A DNA stretch of 64,000 nt from Yoonia sp. GPGPB17 (GCF_037892195.1 NZ_JATACI010000002.1:1-64000); one strand, 5' to 3'. Positions 6,814 through 16,024 are shown, numbered from the stretch's first letter. The notes: a model not told the origin generated them from the letters alone. Numbers and translations: made by a program.

Positions 6814-7836
6814 TCAACAAATGCTTTGGAAAGGGGGGCGTTCGCGCTTGCGCTGCATTTCAAACAGGCCCATCGGGGTCCAGCCGACGAGTGACGTTTC
6901 AATCGGGTCTGTCTTGAACGCAGCGCGCAGCGATTGCTCAACTTGCTTGCGGTGGGCTTTTGACATCGACACGAAATCCACCGTGATCTGTCCGGCAAGC
7001 CCGCGCAGGCGCAAGGCGCGGGGCAGGGCACGGGCTGCCGCAAGGTTGGCTTTTAAGGCAGCAGCGGGCGACGTGTCATTGCCAGTATTGACATCAACTG
7101 CCACCAACGCGCGGGTGGGCTCGACGAACATGAACCCTTCACCCAAGGCGACTTTTGCTTGTGCAAGGTGGTCCAGTTGGTCCAGCACACCCATCTGGGC
7201 GAATGATCCCGTCTTTGTCACAACCTCGGCAGCGCCTGTCCATTCCCGCCAGGCGACGGTGTGCGGCCCGTCGCCTTCGGTCAGGGCCTCGGGGTTTGTC
7301 CCCTCTGCATCCGTCAAAACAGTATCTGCAAGGGCCGTCATGGCCAGAATGTCATCTGCAATGTCAGCTTCATCCGCGCCCTCGCAAGAGGACCGCAGGA
7401 TCAACCCATGTGGAGTGTCGAAGACCTCATGTGCCACGCCGAGAAGCGCATCGCGCGCATCCTCATCCGTGATCTGGCGCGATATGTTGAGGCCCGGTTT
7501 CCCGGGCGTTACAATCGCATAGCGGCTTTTGAACAATACACGATCGGTAACCGGAACCGCTTTGCCGCCTTCTGCGATACCCGTGACCTGTACCAAGAGT
7601 GGTTGACCGGGTCGCAACCCTTTGCCTTGCCGCAGGAACGCTGTCTCGCCTTCGGGCAGGCGCATCATCATCCCGCCTTGGCCTTTGATTGGCCGATCAC
7701 AAATGGCCCGAAAAATAGCACCAGGGCGCGGCGCATCTTCGTAATCAATCAGGATGTCATCCAGCTTGCCATCGACCAGAGAAGCGGCCGCTTCGATCCC
7801 GCCGATATGATCAAGGATGATGGTGCGCCCCTTCAT
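6814..7836 (-). CDS. Short RNase E/G family ribonuclease
   Basis: About 340 residues beginning [20 protein letters not shown]. The catalytic metal-site motif of RNase E/G is present ([10 protein letters not shown]) with the second acidic motif (ITVDFVSM), and the end has GLFEMQRKR. The usual RNase G is near 490 residues; here the S1 portion is reduced and the C-terminal CPxC zinc link is absent. Its ATG overlaps the maf stop (ATGA), so the two are coupled. It probably acts in RNA processing; the short form may be monomeric or bind RNA differently, which is inference. Confidence 0.8.
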   Translation of the reverse strand: MKGRTIILDHIGGIEAAASLVDGKLDDILIDYEDAPRPGAIFRAICDRPIKGQGGMMMRLPEGETAFLRQGKGLRPGQPLLVQVTGIAEGGKAVPVTDRVLFKSRYAIVTPGKPGLNISRQITDEDARDALLGVAHEVFDTPHGLILRSSCEGADEADIADDILAMTALADTVLTDAEGTNPEALTEGDGPHTVAWREWTGAAEVVTKTGSFAQMGVLDQLDHLAQAKVALGEGFMFVEPTRALVAVDVNTGNDTSPAAALKANLAAARALPRALRLRGLAGQITVDFVSMSKAHRKQVEQSLRAAFKTDPIETSLVGWTPMGLFEMQRKRERPPFQSIC

Positions 7837-8441
7837 GCGGGATCTTTGTTGCGCAGGACGCCTGCCGCGGTCAGCAAGCCAGCAGTTTCGGTCAATGGCA
7901 GGCCCACAATCCCCGTATAGGATCCATTGATCCATGGGATGAAAGCACCGGCCAGGCCCTGAATAGCATAACCACCCGCTTTGCCCCGCCAGTCATCCGA
8001 GGCCAGATAGGCGTTTACGTCCGCATCTGAGAGTTGTTTGAAGGCGACGGTACTCTGCACATCCTTGGTCCAGACCTGCGTGCCACGTTTGACGGCCAGA
8101 GCGGTGATCACCTTGTGGCGACGACCAGACAACGCAAACAAGAATTGCGCGGCCTCTGCCGCATCAGCGGGCTTGCCCATGATCCGGCGACCAAGGGCAA
8201 CGGTCGTGTCAGCACATAGCACAACTTCGTCGTCAGCGGCATTAACGGCATTTACCTTTTCAAAGGCAATCCGTTTGACGTAGTCGCGCGGCAACTCGCC
8301 CTTGCGGACATCTTCGTCGATGTCGGGCGGGCGAACAGCCGTCGGGGTCAGCCCCAGTTGTGCCAAAAGTTCCAGCCTCCGGGGCGAGCTGGAGCCGAGT
8401 ACGAGCTTCAAATCACGGTTTAGGGGAGGGTCGTCATACAT
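7833..8441 (-). CDS. maf: Maf-family nucleotide pyrophosphatase
   Basis: About 202 residues. Family motifs: [15 protein letters not shown] near the N-terminus, [31 protein letters not shown] and [12 protein letters not shown], ending in [11 protein letters not shown]. Maf proteins hydrolyse non-canonical or modified nucleoside triphosphates. ATG at 8441 was chosen, though a GTG at 8450 is also possible. It sits 26 bp after infA and overlaps rng by four bases. Confidence 0.88.
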   Translation of the reverse strand: MYDDPPLNRDLKLVLGSSSPRRLELLAQLGLTPTAVRPPDIDEDVRKGELPRDYVKRIAFEKVNAVNAADDEVVLCADTTVALGRRIMGKPADAAEAAQFLFALSGRRHKVITALAVKRGTQVWTKDVQSTVAFKQLSDADVNAYLASDDWRGKAGGYAIQGLAGAFIPWINGSYTGIVGLPLTETAGLLTAAGVLRNKDPA

Positions 8442-8467
8442 TCCCCACACACATCACGGCTGTCGCC

Positions 8468-8686
8468 TTACTTGAAGCGATAGTTAATCCGACCCTTGGT
8501 CAGATCGTAAGGTGTCATTTCCACCTGCACCTTGTCGCCAGCCAGAACCCGGATGCGGTTCTTGCGCATCTTGCCTGCCGTATGCGCGATGATCTCATGG
8601 CCGTTTTCCAGCTCGACCCGAAACGTCGCGTTTGGCAGAAGTTCTTTCACGACACCTGGGAATTCGAGCAGTTCTTCCTTGGCCAT
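8468..8686 (-). CDS. infA: Translation initiation factor IF-1
   Basis: 72 residues, full length for IF-1: [20 protein letters not shown], then the S1/OB-fold core with [19 protein letters not shown] and a final [10 protein letters not shown]-1 occupies the ribosomal A site during initiation. A clear AGGAGATC lies before the ATG. It is the first gene of a transcript continuing through maf, rng and yacG. Confidence 0.97.
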   Translation of the reverse strand: MAKEELLEFPGVVKELLPNATFRVELENGHEIIAHTAGKMRKNRIRVLAGDKVQVEMTPYDLTKGRINYRFK

Positions 8687-9078
8687 GTGATCTCCTATAT
8701 CTGTTGCCTGCCCGTTGCAGACGGCGTCTACATGCGCCTGAACGGGCGGTTTTTCAAGGGTGAATCAGCGAATGCGGCGTTTTGGAGGAGGACCGTGGAC
8801 GGCTGCGGCGCCTCTGCGAGGAAAGTTGGGTATGATGGGGCGGTGTGAACGCGCAACGAAAGACCAAAACGTAATCCAATAGGCACGGGCGCCAAAAACC
8901 AACTCTTCTCCCTCTGTCTCAAGGGTGGGTCCTCTCCATGCTCACTTCGGTACCTCGCAGCTGCGCGTGGCTTGCGGTCCCGCTTCGCGCCTTTGATCTT
9001 GCACACCCGTGCTTCGCCAGCAGGTCAGGGTTGCACGCGCAACCTTTTCTTCAGTGAAGGTGAAAGGGAATCCGAGCA
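8687..9078. other. 392-bp gap between infA and hipA
   Basis: No gene supported. It must contain the infA promoter. A long-loop hairpin pairs CCCGTT near 8711 with AACGGG near 8745 and is followed by TTTTT on the plus strand. Another hairpin, GGTTGC-ACGC-GCAACC near 9027, is followed by TTTT. Neither lies downstream of a plus-strand gene, so I cannot assign them a terminator role. Confidence 0.4.
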
Positions 9079-10392
9079 CTATAGCTTTGCGATCTCAAAA
9101 GCGCGCAGTCGTCTGGCCATACCTTCGCGAATGGAGCTGATAGGCTCTTCCGGGAAACCAGGAGGCAAACTCTCTACGACGTCTTTCCAGGCAGAATCAA
9201 AGCGCTTCGATATGTCTTCGAAGATCGCGACGACCACTTCTGCACCAAGCCCGGCGGGCTTGGTCGTCTGCACAAAATGACGTGGTACAATGTCTGAGAC
9301 CTTGTAGTGATTATTCTGACCAACCGACATCGCCAGCTTGACCCTCTGCGCTTGTAGCTGCCCAGCATCGAGACTGGGTTGCACAGAAATCACATCATAG
9401 AAAGGCGTCATGCCATAGCGCGCACCCGGATACAAAAACACGCTGTAGTTCTTCGCGTGCCCATCGGTTGCAGCCATGAGCCAGAACAGGATTTGTGCTT
9501 TCAAGAAATCTTCACGATCTTTGGTCGGCTCGTCACTGCCTTTCAGGAGGTCCAAGATGCTGTTCATGTTCGGCCCGCCGTCATTCTGATACTTGATGGT
9601 AGACGGCACCCCGAGCGCTTGGCAGCAATCCTCTTGCGGCAATCGGATCAAGCGGCCATCTGCGGTTTTCTGACGGTCAAAACGCTCAACAACAAGAACC
9701 CGGCGATCACCAAAATCAGTTATTTCGGTGTTTGCCACGTTCAGTTCAAAAGCATGCAGCAGGCGCAAACAAAGATGCTCGTTTTCAACAGAGTTGGAGA
9801 GATCAACACCGATGGGAAGCGTGCCAATCTGTGGCTTCAAAATATGTGTAGTGGGCGTTGTGCCGTGAGGTCTGATCCATTGGTCACCATCACGCAGTAG
9901 AGCGGTCTTTTCCTGTGCCCCGGCAACTGAGATACGAAAGTCCTGATCCTCATCAAGACCCAGCGGCGCGCGCGCGAGATTGGCTATGATATCCGCTACA
10001 GCGTCATCGCTCAGAACCTCGCCGTTTAACTCTTGGTTCGCATCAGGAGCTTCACCTTCTGGCAAAAACTGCATTGCGCCAACGCAGTCCCGGCCAACGG
10101 CTGCAAGCAAACTGTATACATCCGTACCTTCGGCCCCGCGTTTTTCGGCAACACGGCGGCGGATATCTTCACTATCAGGTAGAAGATTGTCGAAGACCGC
10201 CATGACGGGTGCACCGACATAGCGATCCTCGCGCAGCGGCAAGGATAGGGAGATTGGCATGGTATACTCCCAAGCAAGCCAATCTGGCGCATAGGAAAAA
10301 TCAACCGCGCCGTTTGACTGACGGCTGAGCCTGCCAACATAGCGCGCGTTGAGAAAGACCTCTAACGGGGCGTAAGTCTTGCGCCGTGCCAT
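9079..10392 (-). CDS. hipA: HipA-family serine/threonine kinase toxin
   Basis: 437 residues, full length for HipA. N-terminal subdomain: VFLNARYVGRLSR and SLPLRED. Core: RISVAGAQEKTALL (the P-loop-like segment), THILKP, NEHLCLRLLHAFEL, and VVERFDR. Catalytic site: ATDGHAKNYSVFL, with the HxKN/D-type catalytic residues, then TPFYDVIS. In E. coli HipA phosphorylates glutamyl-tRNA synthetase and causes persistence. Its ATG overlaps the hipB stop (TAATG), so expression is tied to the antitoxin. Confidence 0.92.
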   Translation of the reverse strand: MARRKTYAPLEVFLNARYVGRLSRQSNGAVDFSYAPDWLAWEYTMPISLSLPLREDRYVGAPVMAVFDNLLPDSEDIRRRVAEKRGAEGTDVYSLLAAVGRDCVGAMQFLPEGEAPDANQELNGEVLSDDAVADIIANLARAPLGLDEDQDFRISVAGAQEKTALLRDGDQWIRPHGTTPTTHILKPQIGTLPIGVDLSNSVENEHLCLRLLHAFELNVANTEITDFGDRRVLVVERFDRQKTADGRLIRLPQEDCCQALGVPSTIKYQNDGGPNMNSILDLLKGSDEPTKDREDFLKAQILFWLMAATDGHAKNYSVFLYPGARYGMTPFYDVISVQPSLDAGQLQAQRVKLAMSVGQNNHYKVSDIVPRHFVQTTKPAGLGAEVVVAIFEDISKRFDSAWKDVVESLPPGFPEEPISSIREGMARRLRAFEIAKL

Positions 10393-10643
10393 TAAAATAT
10401 ATCCTCAATCTTCGTATCCGAGCCCTTGCTGCGTGGGCGCACCACAAGCTCAAGATCGAGTGCCGCCAAGATATCCATCATGGTCGTGAGGCTGGCATCG
10501 CTCTCACCATTTTCGATGCTAGAGATGGTGGCCTGACGTAGACTAGACTTTGAGCCAAGCGTTCCTTGGCTCATCCCTTTGTGCTTGCGGTATCTTCTTA
10601 CGATACTGCCGAGCTGTTTTTGTGTTCTTGCAATATTGTCCAT
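10392..10643 (-). CDS. hipB: HipB-like XRE antitoxin
   Basis: 83 residues with a central helix-turn-helix (VRRYRKHKGMSQGTLGSK, then ATISSIENGE and MDILAALDLELVV). Proteins of this type bind HipA and repress the operon as dimers on inverted repeats. Four such repeats lie directly upstream. The C-terminal tail (RSKGSDTKIEDIF) is short, as in HipB. Confidence 0.88.
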   Translation of the reverse strand: MDNIARTQKQLGSIVRRYRKHKGMSQGTLGSKSSLRQATISSIENGESDASLTTMMDILAALDLELVVRPRSKGSDTKIEDIF

Positions 10644-10663
10644 AGCCCACCTCTTAAGATCAA

Positions 10664-10762
10664 TATACGCTAAGGCGCATATTTTGTCAATATGCGGCTT
10701 AGCGTATAAACTTTATATATGCGGTAAGGCGTATAAGTTTAGAGTATGCGCGTTAGCGTATA
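10664..10762. promoter_or_regulatory. Four evenly spaced hipBA operators
   Basis: 18-bp sites TATRCG-N6-CGYATA start at 10664, 10691, 10718 and 10745, exactly 27 bp apart. Each pairs one TATGCG half with one TATACG half; the first site is reversed relative to the other three. They sit just upstream of hipB. E. coli hipBA also has four operators (TATCC-N8-GGATA), so cooperative autorepression by HipB-HipA is the expected role. Confidence 0.8.
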
Positions 10763-10775
10763 GAAGAGGATTCCA

Positions 10776-10940
10776 CTAAAATGGAAGATCATCATCATAG
10801 TTGTAAGCTTCCTCCGCAAAGTAGCGCGTGATGGTCAAGGCAGGCGGGATCAGATCCGCCCTGAGCCGTATGGCAGTTTTCCGGAATATGCAGACTAAGT
10901 CAGAAACGGTGTTATCTTTGACAATGAGCGGCAGTCTCAT
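10776..10940 (-). pseudogene. Fragment ending in an SSB-like acidic tip
   Basis: The last 54 codons of an open frame, beginning MRLPLIVKDNTVSDLV and ending FAEEAYNYDDDLPF. The end resembles the acidic tip of single-strand DNA-binding protein (DDDIPF), but the rest is not an OB fold. The upstream part of the frame is antisense to the DUF3768 fragment, so this is probably the C-terminal remnant of a gene. Base use looks coding. No ribosome-binding site was found. Confidence 0.3.
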
Positions 10941-10978
10941 CGGGAGAAGCGCGCCAACCATCTGGGAATACGCACCCC

Positions 10979-11053
10979 ATGGCTTCATCCAATATCGTCG
11001 AGATAGCGCAGTTGAACGATGCATTCCGCAAAGGTGATCCCAGCGTGCCAGGA
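10979..11053 (+). pseudogene. Truncated DUF3768 copy
   Basis: The first 25 codons, MASSNIVEIAQLNDAFRKGD then PSVPG, match the DUF3768 gene at 3530-3877 closely (about 20 of 25 residues). The match then stops abruptly and the frame continues into unrelated sequence. It lies in the opposite orientation to the intact copy, about 7 kb away. Confidence 0.65.
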
Positions 11054-11069
11054 CACACAACGCACGCAT

Positions 11070-11341
11070 TTGCTCTCGACCAACCTATCGCGCCGAAGGC
11101 CTTATGGAGCGAGTTCCAGTTTTGGTTGCGAAGTGCCCGGACGCGGTCCCGATATTCATTTTGGCTTCTGTGACCGAGAGTTAGGAGGCCTTGGAGCGAT
11201 ATTGAGTCTTCAAGGTCCTTTGCTTGCTGTAGCAGTTTCTCAGTTGATGGTTCCAGTCGTCAAAAGTGCTGAAAAGCGCTTCGATTTCTTCCCAGTCGGG
11301 CCGCTCAAAGCTCTTCTCATTGGCAGCACCATCAGGCCTAC
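11070..11341 (-). pseudogene. Coding-like remnant between hipB region and the Slam gene
   Basis: Two minus-strand frames look protein-coding and join if one base is added near 11260. The first contains SFERPDWEEIEALFSTFDDW. The second contains KLLQQAKDLEDSISLQG and HRSQNEYRDRVRALRNQN. Neither has a good start codon, and the second runs into the DUF3768 fragment. I do not recognise the protein. Confidence 0.3.
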
Positions 11342-12736
11342 TCAAAACTGCGAGCTGATCGTAAAACCGGCAGAAAATGTGTTGCGGTCAAAACGGCTGA
11401 CGTTGCTGTCGGTTGTTGAGACATCGATGCGCAGACCGGGAGTAAAGCCTGCATAAGAGATATCGGGAAAACCGATGTTGGCATTGGCGAACACGGTCTC
11501 ATCCTGACGGCCGCCGTCAACTTCAACAAATCCGAAAACACTGGGGTCGAATACAAGGTAGTCAGGATACGTGCTCCATCTTAGTCCACCCCCAACCGAG
11601 AGAGAAATGGGGCCCAACGGTTCGCCAAAGCCATACGTTATGCTGAGCGACTGTTCATCGGAGGTGTAGTTCGGCGTATCGCCATCACTATCGGTCAGTT
11701 TCAACGTGGTGGTGATCCGATTGCCGCTGTCCAGCTGATAGGTTATGGCCCCGGTTAGCGAGATGCGGTTCACATCACCGATTGACGGTTTCAGGTATGA
11801 CAATCGTTCGCGGTCTGCGGAAACCGACAATAGTGTCTGATCATTGACGACAAAGCGTCGGTCCACTCCCAGTCTCCAGATGTCGTATTTGTCGTACTCG
11901 GTGGTTTCGGTCGCCAGATCCAGATCGCGGTATTCATACAAACCCCGCGCTCCTCTAAACGAGAGTGTCCCATTCTCTAGCGCGCGGTCATGGCGAATTG
12001 AAAGACTGTAGAATGACGTGTCAAAGGCCTCGTCCGGCACAGTTGTATCTTCAGTAATGCGCACGCGCGAAATCTGGTAGCTTAGGCCAACGGTCGAGCG
12101 GCTCTGAGCATTCTCCTGAAAACGATATTGTGTGCCAAAACCGAGGGAAGCGCGCCAACCAGACAAGGCGAGGCCATCCTCGCTTATGTTGCCCCCGGTA
12201 TCATTGCCACCAATGATAAGGTCTTCATCTTCCGCCCCGCCATTCACGTTGCTCGACGGAACCAACGAAAAGGACAGTTGTGTGGACCATGGGTTGCGTT
12301 GGCTGACAACGCGGGCATCGCGTAGGGTCTGCGTGCGCTCTTCTTCATTTGGGGCGACGGTCAGCGCGCGGCGTAGCCAGAAGGTTGAGAGGGTAAAGCG
12401 TTCTTCATTTGCCGCAGCCAGTGCAGTCAGTCGCGCCGCCTCATAACGCTGCGCGTCGGACGAGGATACGCGCCAGGCCCGTGCACCGGCAACACGGCCT
12501 TTTGCAGGGTCACCAGCGCGCGGTGCGGCGGCCGCAATAACAATCAAGGCAGTCCGGTCATCGGGAAGTTGTGCAAGAATGGCTTCGGCAATCTGCACCG
12601 CGAGGGCAGGCTCGCCGGACACAAGAGCTTGGGTGGCGACGTTGCGGGCCTGATCAATACTCAGGTCGACCGATGTTTGCGCCACTGCGCCAACCCCACA
12701 AAGGGCCAGCGCGGCGGCAAAAAGTACGTATTTCAT
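11342..12736 (-). CDS. Slam-like outer-membrane lipoprotein exporter
   Basis: About 464 residues from MKYVLFAAALALCGVG, a signal peptide. Residues about 25-150 are helical and TPR-like (AEAILAQLPDDRTALIVIAA, then STFWLRRALTVAPNEEER). The remaining 300 residues form alternating beta strands ending in GFTISSQF, whose final phenylalanine is typical of outer-membrane barrels. This is the layout of surface lipoprotein assembly modulators (Slam, DUF560), which move lipoproteins to the cell surface. The next gene upstream encodes a fitting cargo, separated by 16 bp. Confidence 0.8.
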   Translation of the reverse strand: MKYVLFAAALALCGVGAVAQTSVDLSIDQARNVATQALVSGEPALAVQIAEAILAQLPDDRTALIVIAAAAPRAGDPAKGRVAGARAWRVSSSDAQRYEAARLTALAAANEERFTLSTFWLRRALTVAPNEEERTQTLRDARVVSQRNPWSTQLSFSLVPSSNVNGGAEDEDLIIGGNDTGGNISEDGLALSGWRASLGFGTQYRFQENAQSRSTVGLSYQISRVRITEDTTVPDEAFDTSFYSLSIRHDRALENGTLSFRGARGLYEYRDLDLATETTEYDKYDIWRLGVDRRFVVNDQTLLSVSADRERLSYLKPSIGDVNRISLTGAITYQLDSGNRITTTLKLTDSDGDTPNYTSDEQSLSITYGFGEPLGPISLSVGGGLRWSTYPDYLVFDPSVFGFVEVDGGRQDETVFANANIGFPDISYAGFTPGLRIDVSTTDSNVSRFDRNTFSAGFTISSQF

Positions 12737-12752
12737 GCAGTGATAGTCTGCC

Positions 12753-13648
12753 TTACGGTGCGCCAAAGCAACTGTTCGGGTCGCACTGACCGATCACGAA
12801 AAGGCCATACTCCTGCAAGTTCGACGTATCGGCGTCGTCTGGAAAGTCACCTTGATAGGCACCGTCGTTCAATGCAACGATTCCGCCGACGAAGGTTGCA
12901 TCCTCGCCGCCAAATGCACCAGTGTAGGAACCGGCACCACTAAGATCACCCAGCTCGATGTCGCCTTCAAAGGTACCATCTGCCTCAATGCTGGTGTTGA
13001 TCAAGACAAGATCGTCAAGTTCTACGAATCCGCCACCCACGTCAGCTTGGCGGTCATAAATCGTACCTTCGGTCGCATTGTCAGTGAAATCAGCAACCAG
13101 ATAGACGGAACCGAACACTTCGCCCACACCAGACGGCGTCACAACATCAGGGGCACCATTGCCCGGATCAATAGGCGCACCTACGTTGACTAGCCCTGCA
13201 TAGTTCCCTTCAAAATATGCAAAACCACTGTCTGGTGCTGAGAACGTACCTTGCTCTAGAACGGCACCGCCGAAGAAGCGGTTGAACTGGCCACCATCCA
13301 TTGTGACAATCGCAACAAGCTCGTTGTCTTCAGATGACGTGCTTAGGCGATTGCAGAAAATGCCCGGTTGATCGGGGTTTCTTGCTGATCGTACCGGTCA
13401 TAGCCGTTCAATGTGCCATTGAGCGCGTATTCCTGAATCGCGTCTTCACCGTCCAGAGCGACAACCACGGTGAGCACACCCTCATTCAGCTCTCCTGAAT
13501 CGACATCGCCTAGTGATGCGGTGGCGCCGTTCGTATTGCCACCACCACCCGGGGTGGGCGTATCAACATCTTGGTCTGCCGTTGAACTGCGATCATCACA
13601 GGCTGCAAGCAAGGCAATCACGGATACAAGGCCCAAAACCTTTTTCAT
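12753..13648 (-). pseudogene. Slam cargo lipoprotein, TbpB-like, split by a frameshift
   Basis: The 5' frame (13343-13648) encodes a lipoprotein signal (MKKVLGLVSVIALLAAC) and a glycine/asparagine linker, ending RAFSAIA-stop. The 3' frame (to 12753) continues in another phase with STSSEDNELVAIVTMDGGQF and NRFFGG, then glycine-rich strands like the transferrin-binding protein B-type barrel. Adding one base near 13346 joins them into one protein of about 298 residues. Slam cargo proteins commonly lie next to their exporter, so this is the likely partner of the gene at 11342. Real mutation or sequence error cannot be separated. Confidence 0.7.
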
Positions 13649-13828
13649 TGGTATTCCTTTCTCTAAACATACGCACTTCTGGTTGCACTATTGATTATTG
13701 CGAAGGCAGCGCAAGCCAAGAAAACCCAATTCTTTCTGGTGTGGCTTTCGGGTTTTGTCGTTGTCATCCATTTTCTATAGTGGCAGGCAATCGATACGAC
13801 TCATCCCCCGTTATTGCCGGAGACACGA

Positions 13829-14743
13829 ATGCCCATCACCCCAGACCAACAGGCGGAAATTGACGCGCTGCGCAGCACCCCGAAACCCACGCTAAGGGCG
13901 GTGGCCGAAGGGATGGAGGGGCATCTTTACAAAGCCTACGACGTGCTGGATCACGGTTTCATCCGGGTCATCGACTATATGGGCGATGATGCTGCGATCT
14001 GTCAGGCGGCGCGCGTCTCCTACGGCAAAGGTACCAAATCGGTGCAAAACGATGAAGGGCTGATCCGCTACCTGATGCGCCACTGGCACTCGACCCCGTT
14101 TGAGATGTGCGAGATCAAACTGCACGTCAAACTGCCCGTCTTTGTGGCGCGGCAATGGATCCGGCACCGTACGGCGAACGTCAACGAATACTCCGCGCGC
14201 TACTCAATCCTCGACCGTGAATTCTACATCCCCGAGCCGGATAAACTCGCCGCCCAATCGGTGATCAACAATCAGGGCAGGGGCGAGGCACTGACCGGGG
14301 ATGAGGCCGCCCGCGTGCTGGAATACCTCAAAGGCGACGCCGCGCGCTGCTACGACCACTACGCGGAAATGATCTCGGACGACGGCCAACAAGGCCTCGC
14401 CCGCGAACTGGCGCGGATGAACCTGCCCGCAAACGTCTACACCCAATGGTACTGGAAGGTTGATCTGCACAACCTCTTCCACTTCCTGCGCCTGCGGGCC
14501 GACAGCCACGCCCAATATGAAATCCGGGTCTATGCAGAGGAAATCTGCAGAGTCGTCGCCGACTGGGTGCCAGCAGCCTATGGCGCGTTCGAAGACTACC
14601 GCATGGGCGGCGCCACACTCTCGTCTAAGGCGATTGACTGCGTGCGGCGTATGCTCAAAGGTGAAGAGGTCACGCAAGAGACCTCTGGGATGAGCAAGGG
14701 GGAATGGCGGGAGTTTGAGGGGGTCTTGAACGACCCTGCGTAG
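13829..14743 (+). CDS. thyX: FAD-dependent thymidylate synthase ThyX
   Basis: 304 residues. The ThyX signature [15 protein letters not shown] is present, with preceding [11 protein letters not shown] and the later [20 protein letters not shown]. The enzyme makes dTMP from dUMP using methylenetetrahydrofolate and reduced FAD. ATG at 13829 follows GGAGA; a GTG-like extension to 13814 is less likely. The gene stands alone with a 23-bp palindrome right after the stop. Confidence 0.96.
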   Translation: MPITPDQQAEIDALRSTPKPTLRAVAEGMEGHLYKAYDVLDHGFIRVIDYMGDDAAICQAARVSYGKGTKSVQNDEGLIRYLMRHWHSTPFEMCEIKLHVKLPVFVARQWIRHRTANVNEYSARYSILDREFYIPEPDKLAAQSVINNQGRGEALTGDEAARVLEYLKGDAARCYDHYAEMISDDGQQGLARELARMNLPANVYTQWYWKVDLHNLFHFLRLRADSHAQYEIRVYAEEICRVVADWVPAAYGAFEDYRMGGATLSSKAIDCVRRMLKGEEVTQETSGMSKGEWREFEGVLNDPA

Positions 14744-14750
14744 CAGGGAT

Positions 14751-14773
14751 GAAACGCTCTGGTGGAGCGTTTC
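14751..14773. repeat. 23-bp palindrome after thyX (family member A)
   Basis: GAAACGCTC-N5-GAGCGTTTC, 7 bp after the thyX stop. The same 23-bp design with different stem bases occurs at 15988 and 16196. It could end thyX transcription although no T-run follows. Confidence 0.6.
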
Positions 14774-14876
14774 AAGTGAAAGACGGGCGCGCCGAAAAGC
14801 GTGGCCACATAAATGTCAAGAATGTTAGGCTTACTCGTTAGGATTGAATTGTTGTAAACTTTGAAGGTGTAAAGAC

Positions 14877-15923
14877 ATGAGTGTTCTCTCAGACGCGATC
14901 TCGAATCTTGCAAGTAGGATAGCAAACCACGGTGAGACAATCAGTACAGAAGAGGCGGTAAAGACTTCGATCGTGCTGCCCTTTTTTCAATCCCTTGGTT
15001 ACGATGTCTTCAATCCGGCGGAAGTCATTCCTGAATTCACGGCGGACACGATCGGTAAGAAAGGCGAAAAGGTCGACTATGCGATACAGCAGGGGGGAGA
15101 TATATCAATCCTCGTCGAATGTAAGAGTTTAAACACAACTCTCAACGAAAAACATCTTTCACAGCTTTATCGGTATTTCACCGTAACCAATGCTAGGTTC
15201 GCCATTCTAACAAACGGGCGTGTATATCAATTCTACACCGATCTCAAAGAACCTCACAGGCTAGACAAGCGGCCTTTCTTCACGTTTGACATCTCTGATC
15301 ACAACGATGCAGCGCTTGATGAGCTTGCCAAATTTGCAAAAGCAAATTTCAGCGTCGAAAACATCCTAGCGCAGGCAGAGCGACTGAAGTATGTCGCTGC
15401 CATCAAGCCCATTCTCGACGAATTCATGACAAACCCGCCAGAGGAGTTTGTTCGGCTGATCGTGGGGATGGTTTATGATGGACGCAGTTCAACCGCAGTA
15501 AGAGAAATGATCGGAACGGCCACGAAGGCTGCGTTTCGCGAGATCGTGAGAGAAAGAGTACGCTCTCGGTTGAATACGGCATTGGAAGATCCAGAGGCGG
15601 AGGCAGAGGAAGAAGATCAATCAGAGCCAGAAATCATCACCACTGAAGATGAGATTGAGGGACACCTTATCGTTAAGTCACTGTTACGGGGATCTGTTGA
15701 TAGCAATCGTGTGGCAATAAGAGACGCAAGATCATACTGTGCCGTACTTCTTGATAATAATAATCGCAAGCCCTTGGCTAGATTGCACTTCAACCGTAGC
15801 CAGTACTACGTGGGACTCTTTGATGGGGAAAGCGAAGATCGAGTTCCGATTTCCGACTTGGACGATATGCTCGACTTTAAAGATCGATTGAAGGCGACAG
15901 CACAGAAGTACGACAAGGCGTGA
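14877..15923 (+). CDS. Orphan type I restriction-like nuclease (HsdR N-terminal domain)
   Basis: 348 residues. The N-terminal 150 residues match the stand-alone HsdR_N-type domain (COG4748-like): EEAVKTSIVLPFFQSLGYDV, then the PD-(D/E)xK motif EKVDYAIQQ followed by ISILVECKS, and YFTVTNARFAILTNG. A helical middle, an acidic linker (about 240-265) and a C-terminal domain of about 85 residues follow. No helicase, methylase or specificity gene is adjacent. Base use is more AT-rich than in neighbours, which suggests transfer. Nuclease activity on DNA is inferred from the motif. Confidence 0.75.
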   Translation: MSVLSDAISNLASRIANHGETISTEEAVKTSIVLPFFQSLGYDVFNPAEVIPEFTADTIGKKGEKVDYAIQQGGDISILVECKSLNTTLNEKHLSQLYRYFTVTNARFAILTNGRVYQFYTDLKEPHRLDKRPFFTFDISDHNDAALDELAKFAKANFSVENILAQAERLKYVAAIKPILDEFMTNPPEEFVRLIVGMVYDGRSSTAVREMIGTATKAAFREIVRERVRSRLNTALEDPEAEAEEEDQSEPEIITTEDEIEGHLIVKSLLRGSVDSNRVAIRDARSYCAVLLDNNNRKPLARLHFNRSQYYVGLFDGESEDRVPISDLDDMLDFKDRLKATAQKYDKA

Positions 15924-15973
15924 ATTGATAGGCTCGGCCCGGCATCGCCGGGCAGCGCCCGGGCCGGGGCTCC

Positions 15974-16024
15974 GCCCGTTCTCGCCTGAAAAGGTCCACT
16001 GGACCTTTTCCAAAACGGCGCGAA
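15974..16024. repeat. Intergenic palindromic element (family member B)
   Basis: The core is GAAAAGGTCC-ACT-GGACCTTTTC at 15988-16010, flanked by GCCCGTT before and AAACGGC after. The same flanks occur around the member at 16196. A GC-rich hairpin, CCCGGC-ATC-GCCGGG, lies just before at 15938-15952. Confidence 0.6.

Noticed and set aside
8709..8755. Small RNA or terminator upstream of infA
   Set aside because: The stem has a long loop and no plus-strand gene precedes it, so neither role can be supported.
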